Positions 1-13,062 of a DNA stretch of 64,000 bases are shown here, piece after piece (the first letter of the stretch is position 1; each line of letters begins with the position of its first letter). The stretch is from the NCBI GenBank assembly GCA_963978895.1, contig OZ022238.1, forward strand, positions 17,914,371-17,978,370. Direction: 5' to 3'. Both the position numbers and the translations under genes were made by a program. The stretch is from Erpobdella octoculata (lineage: Eukaryota > Annelida > Clitellata > Hirudinida > Erpobdellidae). The notes beneath the pieces were generated by a model. That model searched no databases and was not told where the DNA came from. It saw only the letters and a list, made by a program, of their open reading frames with translations.

Positions 1-3000
1 TAAGCTTCGTTCTAAAACCGAGCCTAACACCTACTTAATTTTAGCTCATCTGTTCATGTTTGAGTGTCAAGCTTTGTTTTTTAGTCCAGTTTCGAACCTG
101 GACATGTGCTCGAGAGATTGAAAGTTAGGTCACCCTGAATATTTGTTTTATTTTTTGATTTGTGTTTAAAACAATTTCAACATATAACCCCAATATAGAA
201 TTAAAAATTTATTATTATTGTTTATTTTAATAAAATAATACTTTGTCTTTAGTTTATAAAAAAGAAATTGAGATAGCTCATATGGCTAAAAATTTCTTAA
301 CCAACAAAAAATGAAAATACAAATTACAAGCATTTGAAAAAAAGTAAATAAAATAAATTTATACAGTTATCAAACAAATAGTATAGAATAAATTTATAAA
401 GTTATCAAAAAATAGCGTAAATTATAGCAGTCTCACCTTCACAATCAATGTGATGTTGTTCTGCTGTGAAGAGTGAAAGATTTTCCATACTAAAAGACGA
501 CTATCTGCCTTTCAATGTTAGCTGTGAATGGATTGCACAATATTGAACTAACTTTATTCATACAATAATCTGAATTCATTCACTCAGTAATCTGCATTCA
601 TTCATCTTTATATTTCCTCATCTCTCTATTTATTTATTTAATAGCTTGCCAGTGTTCTTTAACAAGAGGCATTTTGCATTCCAATTCTCATAGCTTGATC
701 CTTGAACTGTTTTCAAATATTTTAAAGCCAAAATGGTTGTACAGTTTGTTTGCCATATACAGGATATTTCAACAGTAGCACCATTGTGATATTTTAAGTT
801 TTTTCGAATTTGACCAACTAGCTTTTTTAGTGTCAGAGACGTAACTAGTCAACTAGTAAATCGTTCATTACTATTGGCATTGCGTGTGCTTTTTAGATGG
901 CCCCAGGTGTCAATTTTTTAAAAGCACCAATTTCTCACTTCAGAAGCTAGAATTTTGCTTGTTTTTTTTAAATTCAACTATAATAGTTTACTCCGAAGAG
1001 GTAATTTTAGTTATCTTGGTTTGTTCTGAAGCAACCGCATTATGTGAAAAAACAAGGGTTTTGGTTTTCAATTAAAAAAAGGCATTTCATAACTTACTAA
1101 AAATTATCAAAATTATTTTTTTAGCAGATATAAGAACCATGTTTTCATATACACTTTTCTTAACTATAACTAATATTTGTGCATGTAGCCCAACCCAACT
1201 GGGTATACATTTATTCATAAGAAATACAAATATTTAGATGTTATTATCCTTATTTACATAGACTAGTGTTCGTCAGTCAATAAATTGTTGAGTTAGAGCA
1301 GCAGTTGTCAACCAGGACTACGCAAACCCCACAATAGGAGTACCCAGCTTTTGCTGCCATGGGATGAGGAAAAAAGTCTTGCAAACATAACAGAAACATT
1401 TGTTTGTTTTTTTTCTGTAGAAATATTTTATTAATTATTTTAAACCTTAAATAAATCAACTTTCCACACATTGCAGACATACCGGGACATTACGAAGGCT
1501 GGGTGTGTCTTCAAATCATTTCATCAAGTACGATAGAATAAAAATTAACACTTCTGATGAACGAATGTTTCATAATTCATGTTGTCTCATTTCAATATCT
1601 TTTAAAAATATAAGTTTGTACGAGTGAAGTTATTTCTATCTACGAAATCGTGACTATTAGTAGCGCCTGCCACACGAGTTGAAGATATTTTCGTACATAG
1701 AGAGACAGCCACCACACATCCACCGTTGTCGTTGCACGATTTAACGTGTCGTTGTAGACGTATAATAGAATAATATTAGTAATAATTTAAATGTGAGTAC
1801 GTCTTTGTCGTTGTTCGTGCAGTTCATGTTGTTGTTTCTGCAGTTCATGTTGTTCTGTGATCAACGTGACAGTCTGGAATGTTTCAGGTCATTGCAAGAT
1901 TGTATGACTTATATTACTTATTAATCTGCTGCTAACACAATGACAAGAAGAAGTCTTGAATGAAGAGAAAACTTTGTTTCCAATGAAGTTCATGTTGAAT
2001 TCATAGCAGAGATATTTTATTTGAAACATAGCAGTTCAAGAACTCACATAAAAATGTAGAAGTACATAGCTTATAAATATTTATTCTACTTATTGGATTC
2101 AGTGCAGTTAACTAGATTGATACAATTGAATCATTATTTCTGTCGCTGACACAAACATTTTGTTAAACTAAACAAGATTAAATTCAGAAAATAATTAATT
2201 TAGTTTTCAGTGGTCTAATTTTCTTTAAAAAAGTAGTTTTATAAATTTCATTGTGAGGCTATGAAGCAAACGCGCATCGTTACATTTAAAATAAACACTT
2301 TTCTACAAATGTTCTTCTTGGATGAAATACGAAACAAGCGCAAAATAACAGTGAATTAAGATTTATTGGAAAATTAATAAGTTTGTTTACATCTAACAAT
2401 ATTTAATTATCACTCAAATATTTGGATGTAGTATAAATGCATATTGTTTCATGATGATCTTCAAAACCACAACAAGAACATCAATCATACAGCAATGTCA
2501 TATGTTGGCAATTCGAGAACCGAGACACTCTAATAATTATATTTTCAAGAAATCTATCGAAACTCACGCTGACATAGAAACCTAATTTATATTACTCTGT
2601 TTTTAATTTTAACTGCAGTTTAAAGTTAGTTTATAGCGGTTACGGCTGCTTGCATGTTAGCCTTACAGAATACAAAGGAGTGTTTGAGCCACACATAATC
2701 TACCACGAATGCCTACGCAATTTTGATTTACGTCGATGAGGGACGTGCAATAAAAGCGTACACCGGTATAATTTTTAATGAAATTAAACTGATCAGAGAG
2801 TAATAAATTTAATCAGTGGAGATCCTGTAATGTTACCTAAACAACGTATTTGATTTTATTGAAGAGTTACCATGTCCAAACATTTAGCTTAATCTGATTA
2901 TATTAAAACAAAATTCACCCAAAGACAGCTTAAAATAGAATTTTTAATAGGTTTCCATAAATGTAACGGTTATATAAGTTTCCCCGGCATTTTTTCTTGA

Positions 3001-3120
3001 ATACAAAAAAAGTATCTGCGCGAAAAATCCTTCCGTTGAGTGGAAGTACCGTTAACAAACTTATCCATTACCGCACTAGACGGTAAAATGTGTATATCAG
3101 CCATATTGCTGCGGTAAAAC
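1..3120. other. AT-rich non-coding region
   Basis: No supported gene. Open frames here are short and rely on non-ATG starts. A small 21-bp tandem repeat (GTTCATGTTGTT core) lies at about 1808-1858. Nothing else was recognised. Confidence 0.5.
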
Positions 3121-3124
3121 TAAG

Positions 3125-3290
3125 AACTCCGTCTCGCCAATTGCGAGACAGTCGCAAGCTTGGAGCAAGAAGGAGGGAAAAGTTATAAGGATCAAACTTT
3201 GATCCACGTCAGGAAGTACTTAGATGCTTCCTACACACAGCCATTTCAGTCTTAAAACACCTGGTGTAAAGGACTATAATCTATTATAAA
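3125..3290 (+). repeat. Dispersed repeat A, copy 1
   Basis: About 165 bp running from a CTCCGTCTCGCC-type start to CACCTGGTGTAAAGGACTATAA. Copies lie at 4251-4412 (inverted) and 53963-54118 (same orientation). All three share the same two limits, so this is a short interspersed element. I could not assign it to a class. Confidence 0.65.
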
Positions 3291-3699
3291 AAAAGAAAAA
3301 CTAAAGAAAGTAATACTGTGCTGATTACTCTCTGTGGAGATTGCCGCAGTGGCGTTATTTGAAAGTGTTATGCTTTTATTAATTGAATTTTTTGAAAAAA
3401 AAAATTAAACTTTAATATAAAGTTATAAAGTTGAATTTTTTGAAAAATATGAAACCTATATATAAAGGTAGAGTTATATAAAAACAAAATGCTAACAACT
3501 TTGGCAAAACACACTTATTTGTATCGAAGTAAAAAAATTAATCTTCAAAAAACCTTCGGTGTTTGTGCATAATTGCCGCAGCCGCCGTTATTGGTTTAAC
3601 ACTCAATAAAGTCAAAAACATTGTGATCACTAAAACTTTTAAAAATAACAATAATGCTTTGATAAAATAAAACAAATGCATGTCTAAAGAAATAAATAA

Positions 3700-4010
3700 T
3701 TAGATCTTTTATATTAATTTCACCGCCATTCTTGCTTGCTTGCTTACTTACTTGTTCGCTTGAATGTTTACAACCCTTGAAACTAACTTCCTGTCATCCA
3801 ATCAAGCTGAAATTTGAAATATAAACTCGTTCTTTATGACAAAGTTTAAAAATTATTTGAAAAAAATTGTGTGATTAAGAAACATAATTATCTATGTTTT
3901 AGAACAAAAAAATCAAATACAATTATCTAGATGTGTGCATATATAAATTCAAAAAAATGTCTTTTAAAAAAACAATTTACAATAAATAAAAAGCTAGGAA
4001 AAACCTGGTT
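3700..4010 (-). repeat. Dispersed repeats B and C, AT-rich
   Basis: The first half (about 3715-3860) has the TTAATTTCACCG..GCTTGCTTGC signature shared, inverted, with 15840-16010, 19640-19845 and 42190-42275. The second half (about 3900-4005) closely matches 63110-63205 in the same orientation. Neither encodes anything. Confidence 0.5.
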
Positions 4011-4250
4011 TAACGGTTTTTTGGTTTCAATTGTTTCAAGCTATAAGTTAGAATGGATTGAGACATCTATCGATTCCTAGCTAAGTTTTTAGTAAAAGCT
4101 AAAATTTGAAAAATTGAAATATGACATTTTTTTAAGTTATTTCAGCTTAAAAATGTTGTTAAATTACTTACTTAAGAGCAACATAGTTTTTCACCTACTA
4201 AAACCGATTTTCGCAGACCTTTCTAGACAATTGCTGCTAAACATTTTTTT

Positions 4251-4412
4251 TTATAATAGTTTATAGTCCTTTACACCAAGTGTTTTAAGACTGAAACGGC
4301 TGTGTCAGAAGCATCTAAGTACTTCCAGTCGTGGAACATAATTTGATCCTTTTAGCTTTTCCCTCCTCCTTTCTCCAGGCTTGGGACTGGCTTGCAAAAG
4401 CAAGGCGGAGTT
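4251..4412 (-). repeat. Dispersed repeat A, copy 2 (inverted)
   Basis: Inverted copy of 3125-3290, reading TTTATAGTCCTTTACACC at its left end and GGCGGAGTTT at its right. With copy 1 it brackets about 960 bp, which may be a coincidence or a larger inverted-repeat element. Confidence 0.6.
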
Positions 4413-4989
4413 TATGCTGCTAAACAGTCCGTCATTTGGTCAGACAGCAAGTGAAAAGGGGTCGCGCGGGTGTTTCGTAAGCCAAATATTTTGCACAAGA
4501 TTCTGAACAACTTTGAGCCAAAGTTCCTGTCCAGATCTCAATCTCAATAGAGCTACATTTGAAACATACAACTACCAGCCGAGTCAGTGACCACCGTGTC
4601 GGCAACTTCAACCAATTTTCTCTTGAGCACAACTAAAACCACTGGCCATCTGGGAAACAGTCAATGACCACCAAGATTTTTTTTACTCCTGGCCACTGGA
4701 AAAAGGTCACCTAAGTCCAACTTCCTCAAACAATTCGCCTGCTTCAACCGACCTTGACTTAACCTGTGCTTCTCACTAGCAAGATATATATTATACCGAC
4801 ACAACGCCGAGCTTACAAAATCTCGGCCAGACCTTCAACGACTTTTCAATAACTTCAGAACACATTTGTTGCGGCAATAATGAGCCTCATAACAGACAAG
4901 AAATAAGCCGCAATTAGACACTGGCATCATCAGGTCTCACCAAACGTTTTTCATAGAAGATTGAAAATTTTTAGGGAATACCTCAGAGT

Positions 4990-6260
4990 TTAACAATGTT
5001 CAGTTGCAAGAGCTAATTAAGCAAAGTGCTACCACAAAACTGGTGCACTTTAATCACTTCGTTAGTTTTGGGTTCTATCGGTTTTGTCAAATGAAATCTA
5101 TCTCACTTTTTGAAACACAGATTTTGCGTAATAAACTCCGGCTTAGACGTTTTGCCGTAGCAATTCCTTTACTAGCTAAAACTGGTCAAGAACCGTTGTT
5201 GCCTCTACTCCAGCTGCTACTGTGCTAAAATTTTCATAAGCTATGCCACGACACTCAAGTCAGATGAACTTTGTTCGCACTCAATTTTTTTTCACCGGCA
5301 GCAATTAAGCTCTGGTTGCTGTTTTTTGGGCAACAAAAATTACATTTATGTGACTCTGACAGAAGTGGTTTTCTGGGTTCTGTTCAGCAGAAAATGGCAA
5401 AAAGATGGAAACTGAAAACAACTCAAGTGAGTAAGCTGTTAGCATCACTTTTAAAACACCAAGAAGAAAGAAAGGGCGAAAAACTGTCGTTACTCAACAA
5501 CTCGTAGCAGCTCTAAATGAAGCAAAAGTGTGTGACCGCAAAGCTTTTTTTGTTATAGCAGAAACTGCTAAAAGTTTGGATCAAAACCCTAATGAACTTG
5601 CTCTTAACAGAAATTCAATTTGCCGAGTCAGGACAAAACACCGACTCCAGAGATCTGCAAACATAAAGGCCAAGTTTCAAAGTAACTTTTTTTTGTTTAC
5701 TGAGACAGCAAACTAATCTTTGATTTAACTGTAAAAAATGTTGATCGTCATATCATGGAACTGATAATTGGTGAAATGTTCAAAGTTTGTATAGGAACCA
5801 GTACATCTTCTATAATTTTTAACTATAGAAGAAGATGTGCTGAACACTTTTCAACGCTTTCAGAACAAGAAATTGCAGCTAATGACAAAGCAAGTCTAGT
5901 GAGTAACATTAAGCAAGACACCATAGATTATGCCAACAAACATTTTGAACAGAGTCAACTAAGATAAAAACCTAGAAAAGTTTGTTACAGCAAAATCAAT
6001 GACACTGTTTCGCATCATGGAACTTTCAAATAGATTTTTTGCGGCTGCATAAACAGTGGAGAATCTAAAAGTTGTTAATGACCATGCTTAGCGTGGAGTG
6101 GCACTCATTCAGGAGTACAGTACAATATTAACACATGATGAATCACAGCTGCAATTCCTACTGCAAGTTGTAGAGTACCATCTCAAATTGTATCCTGATA
6201 GCAGGAAACAGACACTTTCAAGGTTGCCAAAAGTCGATAAACTCTTTTCAGAAACTTAAC
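4990..6260 (+). pseudogene. Degenerate coding remnant, repeat-type gene
   Basis: Four neighbouring plus-strand frames (5004-5228, 5271-5507, 5528-5716, 5755-5967) and the stretch to 6260 read like one broken protein. Segments include Q-V-S-K-L-L-A-S-L-L-K-H-Q, D-R-K-A-F-F-V-I-A-E-T-A, then L-N-R-N-S-I-C-R, and near the end Q-L-Q-F-L-L-Q-V-V. From memory these resemble an uncharacterised multicopy family seen in invertebrate genomes; I cannot name it with confidence. Stops and frame changes show it is dead. Confidence 0.4.
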
Positions 6261-6264
6261 AGTG

Positions 6265-7490
6265 AACATTGAAAACAAGTTATTCATTATTAATATTTTT
6301 ATAAATAATAACTGCATATTTTACAATAAATAACGTTATATTTGTAATTCTTCAAATTTTCATAATTCTTGTAATTTTTAAAAGTTTTTACACAGTGTTT
6401 TTATACAAAAAAAAGATTAGTGGGGTAAGACTTTAAAAAATAATAATTTTATTTTTTTTGCTTTATTTACGTTTGTACAAGATGTCCTTGAAAAAGCAAA
6501 AACCAAACCTAAACCCAAGCTTTAAAAAAAGAAACCCAAACCACAACTATTCAGAAAATTAAACGCTAACCCGGGAGTTTTTCAAATTTAGTACTTAAAA
6601 CTCTTTTCAGGCAAATTATTTTGCGCAGAAATTCACAAAATATCAATTATAAAAAAATCAAAATATAGTTCTAGCACAAAAAACAAGTACAACATTGCCG
6701 TATTACTTTTTATAAATTTTAATGATTAAAGCTAATTATTAAAAAATATTTGTTAAGTATATTTTGTCTATTGTTTCAACCTTTGAGTAAACCTTTCATG
6801 AGCACTAAGAATCATGCCTTTTATAGCAAAAAAACTAGTTTTGACAAAATCTTATGAATTTCAATACAATTGAAGCTGTAGTTTGGTTGCTATAGAATTT
6901 CTGGTGTCTAATAAGGGTTTCATAAAACGAATTAATTAGTTAAAATATCTTAAAAATGTATTACAAAACTTCAGAAACCATGCTGAAATTTTTCAGTTTC
7001 AAACGTAAGGACCATGCTTCATTTTTTAGAAACTGCGTCAATATATATTACAAAATTAAGAAATACTAGTTTATATTGTTTAGAAATAGAATTGTACAAA
7101 AACATCAAACATGTTAACAATTATTGAGATAAAAATCAATACGGCTGGCGGTGGAACATGATAGATCTCCGCCGGTCCTGCTTGTTCTTGTAAATACATT
7201 TTTGTAGCGTAAATTAACGTTTTAAAACGTTTTTATTAGGTCAATTTCTCGTCTGTTTGTTTGAGATTTTGTCTATCCGCAAAATCCATACGATAGTGTT
7301 TTTTTAAACATTGTAGCCAAGAGATAATATATTACTACCTGGCAAAAAAATAAAAAAGTTATAAGATTTTAAATTCAACGGCTAAGGTTTGCACCTAGCA
7401 AAAAAAGTAAAAAAACTCAAATGCTTACAAAATTTCACACATCAAAAACGAAAAGGTAGAACATAATTTTTACATAATAAGAAATACATT
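6265..7490. other. AT-rich non-coding region
   Basis: No gene, RNA or clear element was seen. The sequence is dominated by A/T runs. Confidence 0.4.
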
Positions 7491-7771
7491 AAAAATACCG
7501 TTTTCTTGTACCCTAAAAAGTATAAAATAATATTCCTATAAGTCATATACAACGAAAAACGTTGCGGCCGCATATAGGCAACACTTGGCGTATTCCACTC
7601 AATTCCATTCACGAATCAATGAAAGTGCAAACTTACAGACTATTTCACTATACTTATCCAAAATTGAAAAAAACTCATAACTCCCAAACCGAAAGTCAAG
7701 TGACCCTGCGATTCAGATGAACCTAGATGTTTCTTTTGAGTTTGGTTTGTCAAGGTTACGTGGTTCCGGAG

Positions 7772-9202
7772 TAGGGTTGTTACAGTTTTGAAAAAAGATT
7801 CAGTTTCAGTTTCAGTTAAAGTAATTGAAACTTTACAAAGATTCAGTTTCAGTTTCAGTAAACTGAATCTTTAAAGATTCAGTTTCAGTTTCAGTTACAG
7901 TTAGATTCAGTTTTTTTTCTTCAATTTTTTTAGGTAAACTACCAAGAAGAAATTTACTATAAAAAACATTTTGCAACACAGACATGTTTAAAAAAATGTA
8001 TTTAGCTTAAAAATTCCTTCTTGAATTTATAAAAGACTTCAGCTCCCAGCTTGTCGTCACCAAAATTATGCCAACATCTGCTAAGAGCAAAGCCTGTATG
8101 GGGTTGCGTAATTGTTCTACAACTCAGAAGAGCTCTTTTTATTTTATTGATGTTTCGATCAAAATAATGGCAAGTTATTCCCATCCTTACCGATGAATAA
8201 CATGGCCGAGACCATCTGTTGTGATTGACACATACTTCGCTGAATTCAATGATAATTCAACAGATCTTTTTAATTCTTTTACTAATTCGGACACTTTTGT
8301 GGATATATCGTGTTGGTTCGGCAAGGTTAGTAAACGACCTTCCGACACAACTGCAAACATATTTTTAATAGAAGGTCTTCGATCAAAAGAAATGGCGAAC
8401 TGTTTGCAGCAAATGCTGAAGCGATAGCATGGACAGCCTTATTATAGGCATTGGAGCCTTTTTTAATGTCATTTTTGCGTTCTTTAACAACAAAACAGTT
8501 TTCAATTGTTGCCTGGTTTTTCAAATATGAAAAGGGTCGTTTAATAGACTTACTTTGTGTTTTTGATATCATAGCTATTTTTTCCTCTAAATACTTTGCG
8601 TATTCTGTTTCATGCTTCCTCAAGTGAGACTCTAAATTTTTGACATTTTTACCCTTCAAAATTACAGAACAAATATTGCACTTAATATCGGCTCCAACTC
8701 CTGTAAACCTTTTATGTACCGGGTTAGTATAGGTCTTGTTTTGTTGAATCTAGCTTTTTTCGTTGTAGGTCCTAAAGCAGATTCCGACTCATTTTGTTCA
8801 ATAAACGATACTTCTTCCTCGGTAGATTCGTCCATAACAATGTTATTACTAACACAAGTATCTTCCATTCTGGTAATTCTAAAAACTTGAAAATCTTCGA
8901 AAAACAACGCAAGCAACAGAACACTAACACGAAACAAAAAGAACTATTCCTAACTTCGACCGAGTTATCGTCCGTGCCATAGAATCAAAACATTTAACCG
9001 CTAACATAAAAATAATATAATAAAATGATAAAAAATATTCATTCTAAAAGATTCAGTTATATTCAGTTTTCTCAATAGATTCAGTTTCAGTTACAGTTTT
9101 TAAAAAAGATTCAGTTTCAGTTGAAGTTACTGAATCTAAAAAGATTCAGTTAACTGAATGTTTCAGTTTTAGATTCAGTAGATTTAGTAAGTAACAACCC
9201 TA
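7772..9202 (-). mobile_element. hAT transposon, non-autonomous, with 8-bp target duplication
   Basis: The element has perfect 12-bp terminal inverted repeats TAGGGTTGTTAC / GTAACAACCCTA and is flanked by the 8-bp direct repeat TTCCGGAG (7764-7771 and 9203-9210), both diagnostic of hAT elements. Subterminal arrays of GATTCAGTTTCAGT occur at both ends (7798-7912 and 9045-9180), as expected for transposase binding regions. The interior holds a broken transposase on the minus strand. Confidence 0.85.
8002..8937 (-). pseudogene. hAT transposase remnant with BED-type zinc finger
   Basis: On the minus strand an acidic N-terminus (D-E-S-T-E-E-E-V) is followed, after a frame change near 8665, by K-C-N-I-C..H-L-R-K-H, a BED-type zinc finger. 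It then reads N-A-Y-N-K-A-V-H-A-I-A-S-A-F-A-A-N, characteristic of hAT transposases just after the finger. Further on F-I-G-K-D-G-N is visible with stops. The catalytic core and C-terminal dimerisation region are missing, so the copy is non-autonomous. Confidence 0.65.
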
Positions 9203-9320
9203 TTCCGGAGATATTTGCCGTAAACTCGGGAAGCTTTTTTAGCCCGCAACGTTTTTCGTTGTATATGAATTAAATGAATATTATTTTATACTTTTTAGGG
9301 CGCAAGAGAAACGTTGTTTT

Positions 9321-11500
9321 TAAAAACAAATTTTATGTTGTAAAAATGTTTTGTCAATGAATCAAACTAAAATTTATAATATAGATTGCGTTTTTATAAC
9401 AATTCATTATAGTAATTTAAAAAAATTAACAAACTCTAATTAATTTTAACTTTGGAAATGTGTATTCTAATATTTTAAAACAATAAAACCTAATAAATGT
9501 TTGAATTATCAGCAGGTTTTGTTGTTTGTGGAGATAATGTGAACGTCAAAATTAACACATTTCACATTATGCAATCAAGCTAAAACTTATTCAATAGGAG
9601 CAATTACGATGGCAATGCATTATAACAAATTTTAATTTCAGAAATCTTCTGACCCTTCGCAACTTCTTAATTTCTCAACGCACTAAGAAATATTTCTCAG
9701 AAAACAGATGTTCACCAATAGTAAGAACCTATATCCAAACATAATAGCTATTTTGACATCGGTGTTATTTGGACACCTGTCACTACGTTTACATTAAAAA
9801 TTGTCTTTTCAAAGATAAATATAGCTTTTTGCAATAGAAACAGACAATTACGATTAATAAAGTTAAAACATGCTTTTAAGAGAGATTAAAAAACAATTTT
9901 TTTCGCAAAATCGTACCATCAAATAGTAAACAAAAGATGTTTTTATTTACTATAACGTTAAAACTTTCGTTGTCATTTTCACCGCAAACATCCGCCGACA
10001 TTCGGACAAGTGAAAAGTTATAAAAACATGTAAAAACATGAAAGCTATATTGTTAAGTTTTTACAACTGAAAATACATAGCGTTTTGTTAGTGAATTTTA
10101 AAAAATTCAATTGCATTTAATTTGCAAAAAAAAACAAATTGCCTTTTATTTTCAAGTTAAACTAAATTCAATCGTACAATTAATTGTTAAACAATAATAA
10201 ATAACGTCCAATTTATTATAATATAATCACTATGCAAAAACACCAATTTTTGCCTTTGTAGAGATATAACAATTATAAAATTAAAAGTTTAAAATCTATT
10301 TAAACAGCTAAAAAATGAAATAAACGTAATTAAAGTTTTCAATTATATTTTATACTTTGTTTGAAAACATAATTTTTTATTAGTTTAAATTTCAACAAAC
10401 AATATAATGTCCAGCTTATGCTCTTCGTGGTAAAATATTGTTGTGCAGGTTCAAAAAATAATTTTCGGCCAAATCGTGAAGTTTTTCATATGATTGCTAG
10501 TCATAAAAAATGAAAATAAATTTAACGTTATTTTTGTTACAATATCACAGGTCACAGCTTTAAACAGTTTATACTAATAACTTTAAACAATTTACACTAA
10601 TAAATAAACAAGTGAAGATAAAAAATAAATTTTTTAAAGAAATGCTTTTGAGTTGAGCCGTTTATATTTCGATAATTCAGGCGTCTATATAGCCTTTGGT
10701 TACATCAGGAGACTCGTAATCAGTGCGCCTACATCACCTAAACATTGCGTCTGGAAGTTTGATCCACATTTTATTTTTCTTATAACTTTTTGATCTGGGT
10801 TCCACAACTTTAGTTTTTGTTTCAACGTCTTAAAGCGTTATTAATCTATATTAATGGAAACTTCCATAGCTATAAAGTGCCCTTAACGCGTAACTTTGAC
10901 CCACTATTTTGTAAGTCAGAATCGCAAAATGGCAAGCTGACGGCCATTATCGTCATCACCTTAGTCCTTAGCTTTCGAATTACTTATTAAACTATTAAAA
11001 CACTTATTTACAAAATTTGTTATATTTAATAATCATTTATGTTTGTTTACAACATTTTATCCTTTATTTATAAAAAATAAACAAATTTAAACAAATTTAC
11101 GTTCAAACCTTTGTCCAGCGGATTATTTCAAATTTGTTTTTATAGATTATTATTCAATTTGAAAAATTAATTGTTTTTATATATGGTTTAATCGGTATGA
11201 CTTTAGTGGTTTAAGTGAAAAATTAATAAAACCGTTGAAATCAACTCGTAACACAAACATCGTTTACGGCGTCTAACCACTCTCTCTCCTCTCTCTCCCT
11301 CTTTTTTTCTACGCACTCTAACATTTGATCCCCACAGACAAACTAACTAACCAACAAACAGAGAGACGAGTGAAGTTAAATAAAGGCATTTAATAAAATT
11401 TACAAAACTCGGCTTGTATGCAATGCCATTCAGTTGGCTGTTAAGAATATTATGAAAAATTTGACCGAACCAAATTGTCTAAATAAATATTTGTAATATG
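9321..11500. other. AT-rich non-coding region below the last exon
   Basis: No coding exon was recognised. It may contain the 3' UTR or further cytoplasmic exons of the minus-strand gene, but no acceptor with convincing coding sequence was found. A CT-rich run lies at 11275-11310. Confidence 0.4.
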
Positions 11501-11501
11501 T

Positions 11502-11601
11502 TTAAATAAACAGGTTAGTATCAATAAAAAATATAAACATACAATTATTAGTAGCAATTCCAGATTCATAATCTTGTTTCGACGGCAAAAAATATGGTAA
11601 C
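11502..11601 (-). CDS. Cytoplasmic exon, probably last found
   Basis: It enters in phase 2 after acceptor TTTTGTAG and encodes L-P-Y-F-L-P-S-K-Q-D-Y-E-S-G-I-A-T-N-N. Reading on gives a stop at 11502-11504. A possible donor GTATGT at 11541-11542 could instead send the transcript to a further exon that I did not recognise. No AATAAA-type polyadenylation signal was seen close downstream, so the 3' end is unresolved. Confidence 0.5.
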
Positions 11602-11669
11602 CTACAAAATGTTTCCAATACAAAAAATTAAAAAAATAAATTATTTTTTAAATCAAATACCTTATTAAC

Positions 11670-11748
11670 CTTTGTCGAAATTTGTAAATTAAGAAGAAAA
11701 CTACTATGACGAAGACGACTAAGCTCAAAATTAGGCCAATAATGAGAC
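11670..11748 (-). CDS. Transmembrane helix exon
   Basis: A 79-nt exon encoding about 20 strongly hydrophobic residues (L-I-I-G-L-I-L-S-L-V-V-F-V-I-V-V-F-L-L-I) followed by Y-K-F-R-Q-R, a positively charged stop-transfer end. This fits a type I membrane protein with the vWA and EGF part outside. Acceptor is TTTCCAG, phase 1; donor is GTTAAT, phase 2. Confidence 0.8.
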
Positions 11749-11822
11749 CTGGAAACACAAAATCATTAAAATCCTTAGAAACCATGTGATTCAATATTTT
11801 ATTATTTTGTATTCAGTTTTAC

Positions 11823-11855
11823 CAATAGGTATCACTTCGACGTGTTTATTCAAAT
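11823..11855 (-). CDS. 33-nt membrane-proximal stalk exon
   Basis: A phase-1/phase-1 exon (D-L-N-K-H-V-E-V-I-P-I) between acceptor TTTCAG and donor GTAAAA. It connects the last EGF-like piece to the transmembrane exon in frame. Confidence 0.6.
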
Positions 11856-11921
11856 CTGAAACAAAACGCAGCCTTCAGATTTATTAATGTAAACATGGAA
11901 CAATTTGAAAAAAAAATTAAC

Positions 11922-11999
11922 CTTGACAAGCTGATTCTCCATTTGAATCAAAAACGCATTTTTCAGAGTTTGAGCATTCACCATTATTATTGGAACAAT
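11922..11999 (-). CDS. EGF-like exon 4 (partial fold)
   Basis: A 78-nt phase-1/phase-1 exon, N-C-S-N-N-N-G-E-C-S-N-S-E-K-C then E-S-A-C-Q-G. It matches the start of the short EGF type at 16953-17072, with only four cysteines. It sits just before the membrane-proximal exons. Acceptor is GTTTCAG and donor GTTAAT. Confidence 0.7.
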
Positions 12000-12009
12000 C
12001 TGAAACCAA

Positions 12010-13000
12010 ATAATGAATTCACATGTTTTCTCAGATGATATATTTTAAATTATTTTTGACATAAACGTTTCAATAATTTCTATTTGGCCATCTTTAATGT
12101 GTTTTGCAGTATGGATTTTATGTTGAGTGCGTCTTCAGGTTTCAAAACTACCAAAAATCATTGATTAAACAAATAATTTGTTTTTTTTATATTTTTATTA
12201 TTTTATCTTGTACTGGGTAGTTGTAAGGCACTTAAAGCGCCTTTTAAATTTAAATTAGTATTTAAATATTATTTTCTACTTCTTAGTTTTTTTACTTGTC
12301 ATCCAGAGAATGTAATGAAAACCTGATGCGCATGTGAAAATAAAATTAATATTTGTTTTAATCTAGTATAATATGCAAGTGTGAATGTAAGGCGAATAAG
12401 GCGTGCATTAAATTAAAATTAAATAAATTATTTTTTAAATGTTAGTTTGTTTTCGCAAGATAGCAAATCTTAGCCCGTTATATTTAAAATATTATTTTAT
12501 TATTTTCTGCTTTTCAGGTTTTCTTATCAACTGCTATCTACCGAATGTAAGGAAAACCATAGTCTGTGAAGTATACGATCTAGCGGGACATTGCTTTTTG
12601 TAAGAAACATCACCGTTACAGAATTGACACTTGGTGACATATATACAAGGTGGCGCAAAAAAAGTGAGAACATCTCTGATGATGTGACCTAATTACATAA
12701 AAATTAGTGGCGTCGACTCTTAGAAAAAGTAGTTGAGAAGCAAGGAGGACATATTAAACATGATTTCTGTATAGCTAATTACTTTGCAAAGAAAACTATA
12801 TGATGAATTATAATTAATAAAATTATGTGAAATGTAGGCTAATAAGTAATAAACATACTATGTACTTGCTTCGGCAATAAACATAGTAATATTGTAATAA
12901 TATATAAAATTTCAATTGAAATATCTAACATAAAAGTTTAAATAAATAAATTATAAATATTAGTAAAATAACTAAAAGCGAGAATTCTACAGGGAGTGAG
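12010..13000. other. Intronic AT-rich sequence
   Basis: Part of the intron between exons 16158-16295 and 11922-11999. No gene was seen. Confidence 0.4.

Positions 13001-13005
<5 letters not shown>

Positions 13006-13054
<49 letters not shown>
13006..13054. repeat. (TA)n microsatellite
   Basis: About 50 bp of pure TA directly left of the RTE-like LINE scrap. Confidence 0.95.
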
Positions 13055-13058
<4 letters not shown>

Positions 13059-13062
13059 ATTA

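Larger units (their letters stand above)
7492..9320. mobile_element. Short inverted-repeat element split by a hAT insertion
   Basis: The left end (about 7492-7580) and right end (about 9232-9320) are inverted copies of one another over roughly 80 bp, sharing CCCTAAAAAGTATAAAATAA and ACAACGAAAAACGTTGCGG. Removing the nested hAT (7772-9202) and one copy of its 8-bp target duplication leaves about 390 bp with terminal inverted repeats and no coding capacity, that is, a MITE-like element. Confidence 0.65.

Noticed and set aside
884..1480. Short frames at 884-1075 and 1277-1480
   Set aside because: They start at non-ATG codons, are AT-rich and match nothing; no splice context.
12640..12700. Mariner-like end (AAGGTGGCGCAAAAAAAG)
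   Set aside because: No partner inverted repeat, TA duplication or transposase seen.
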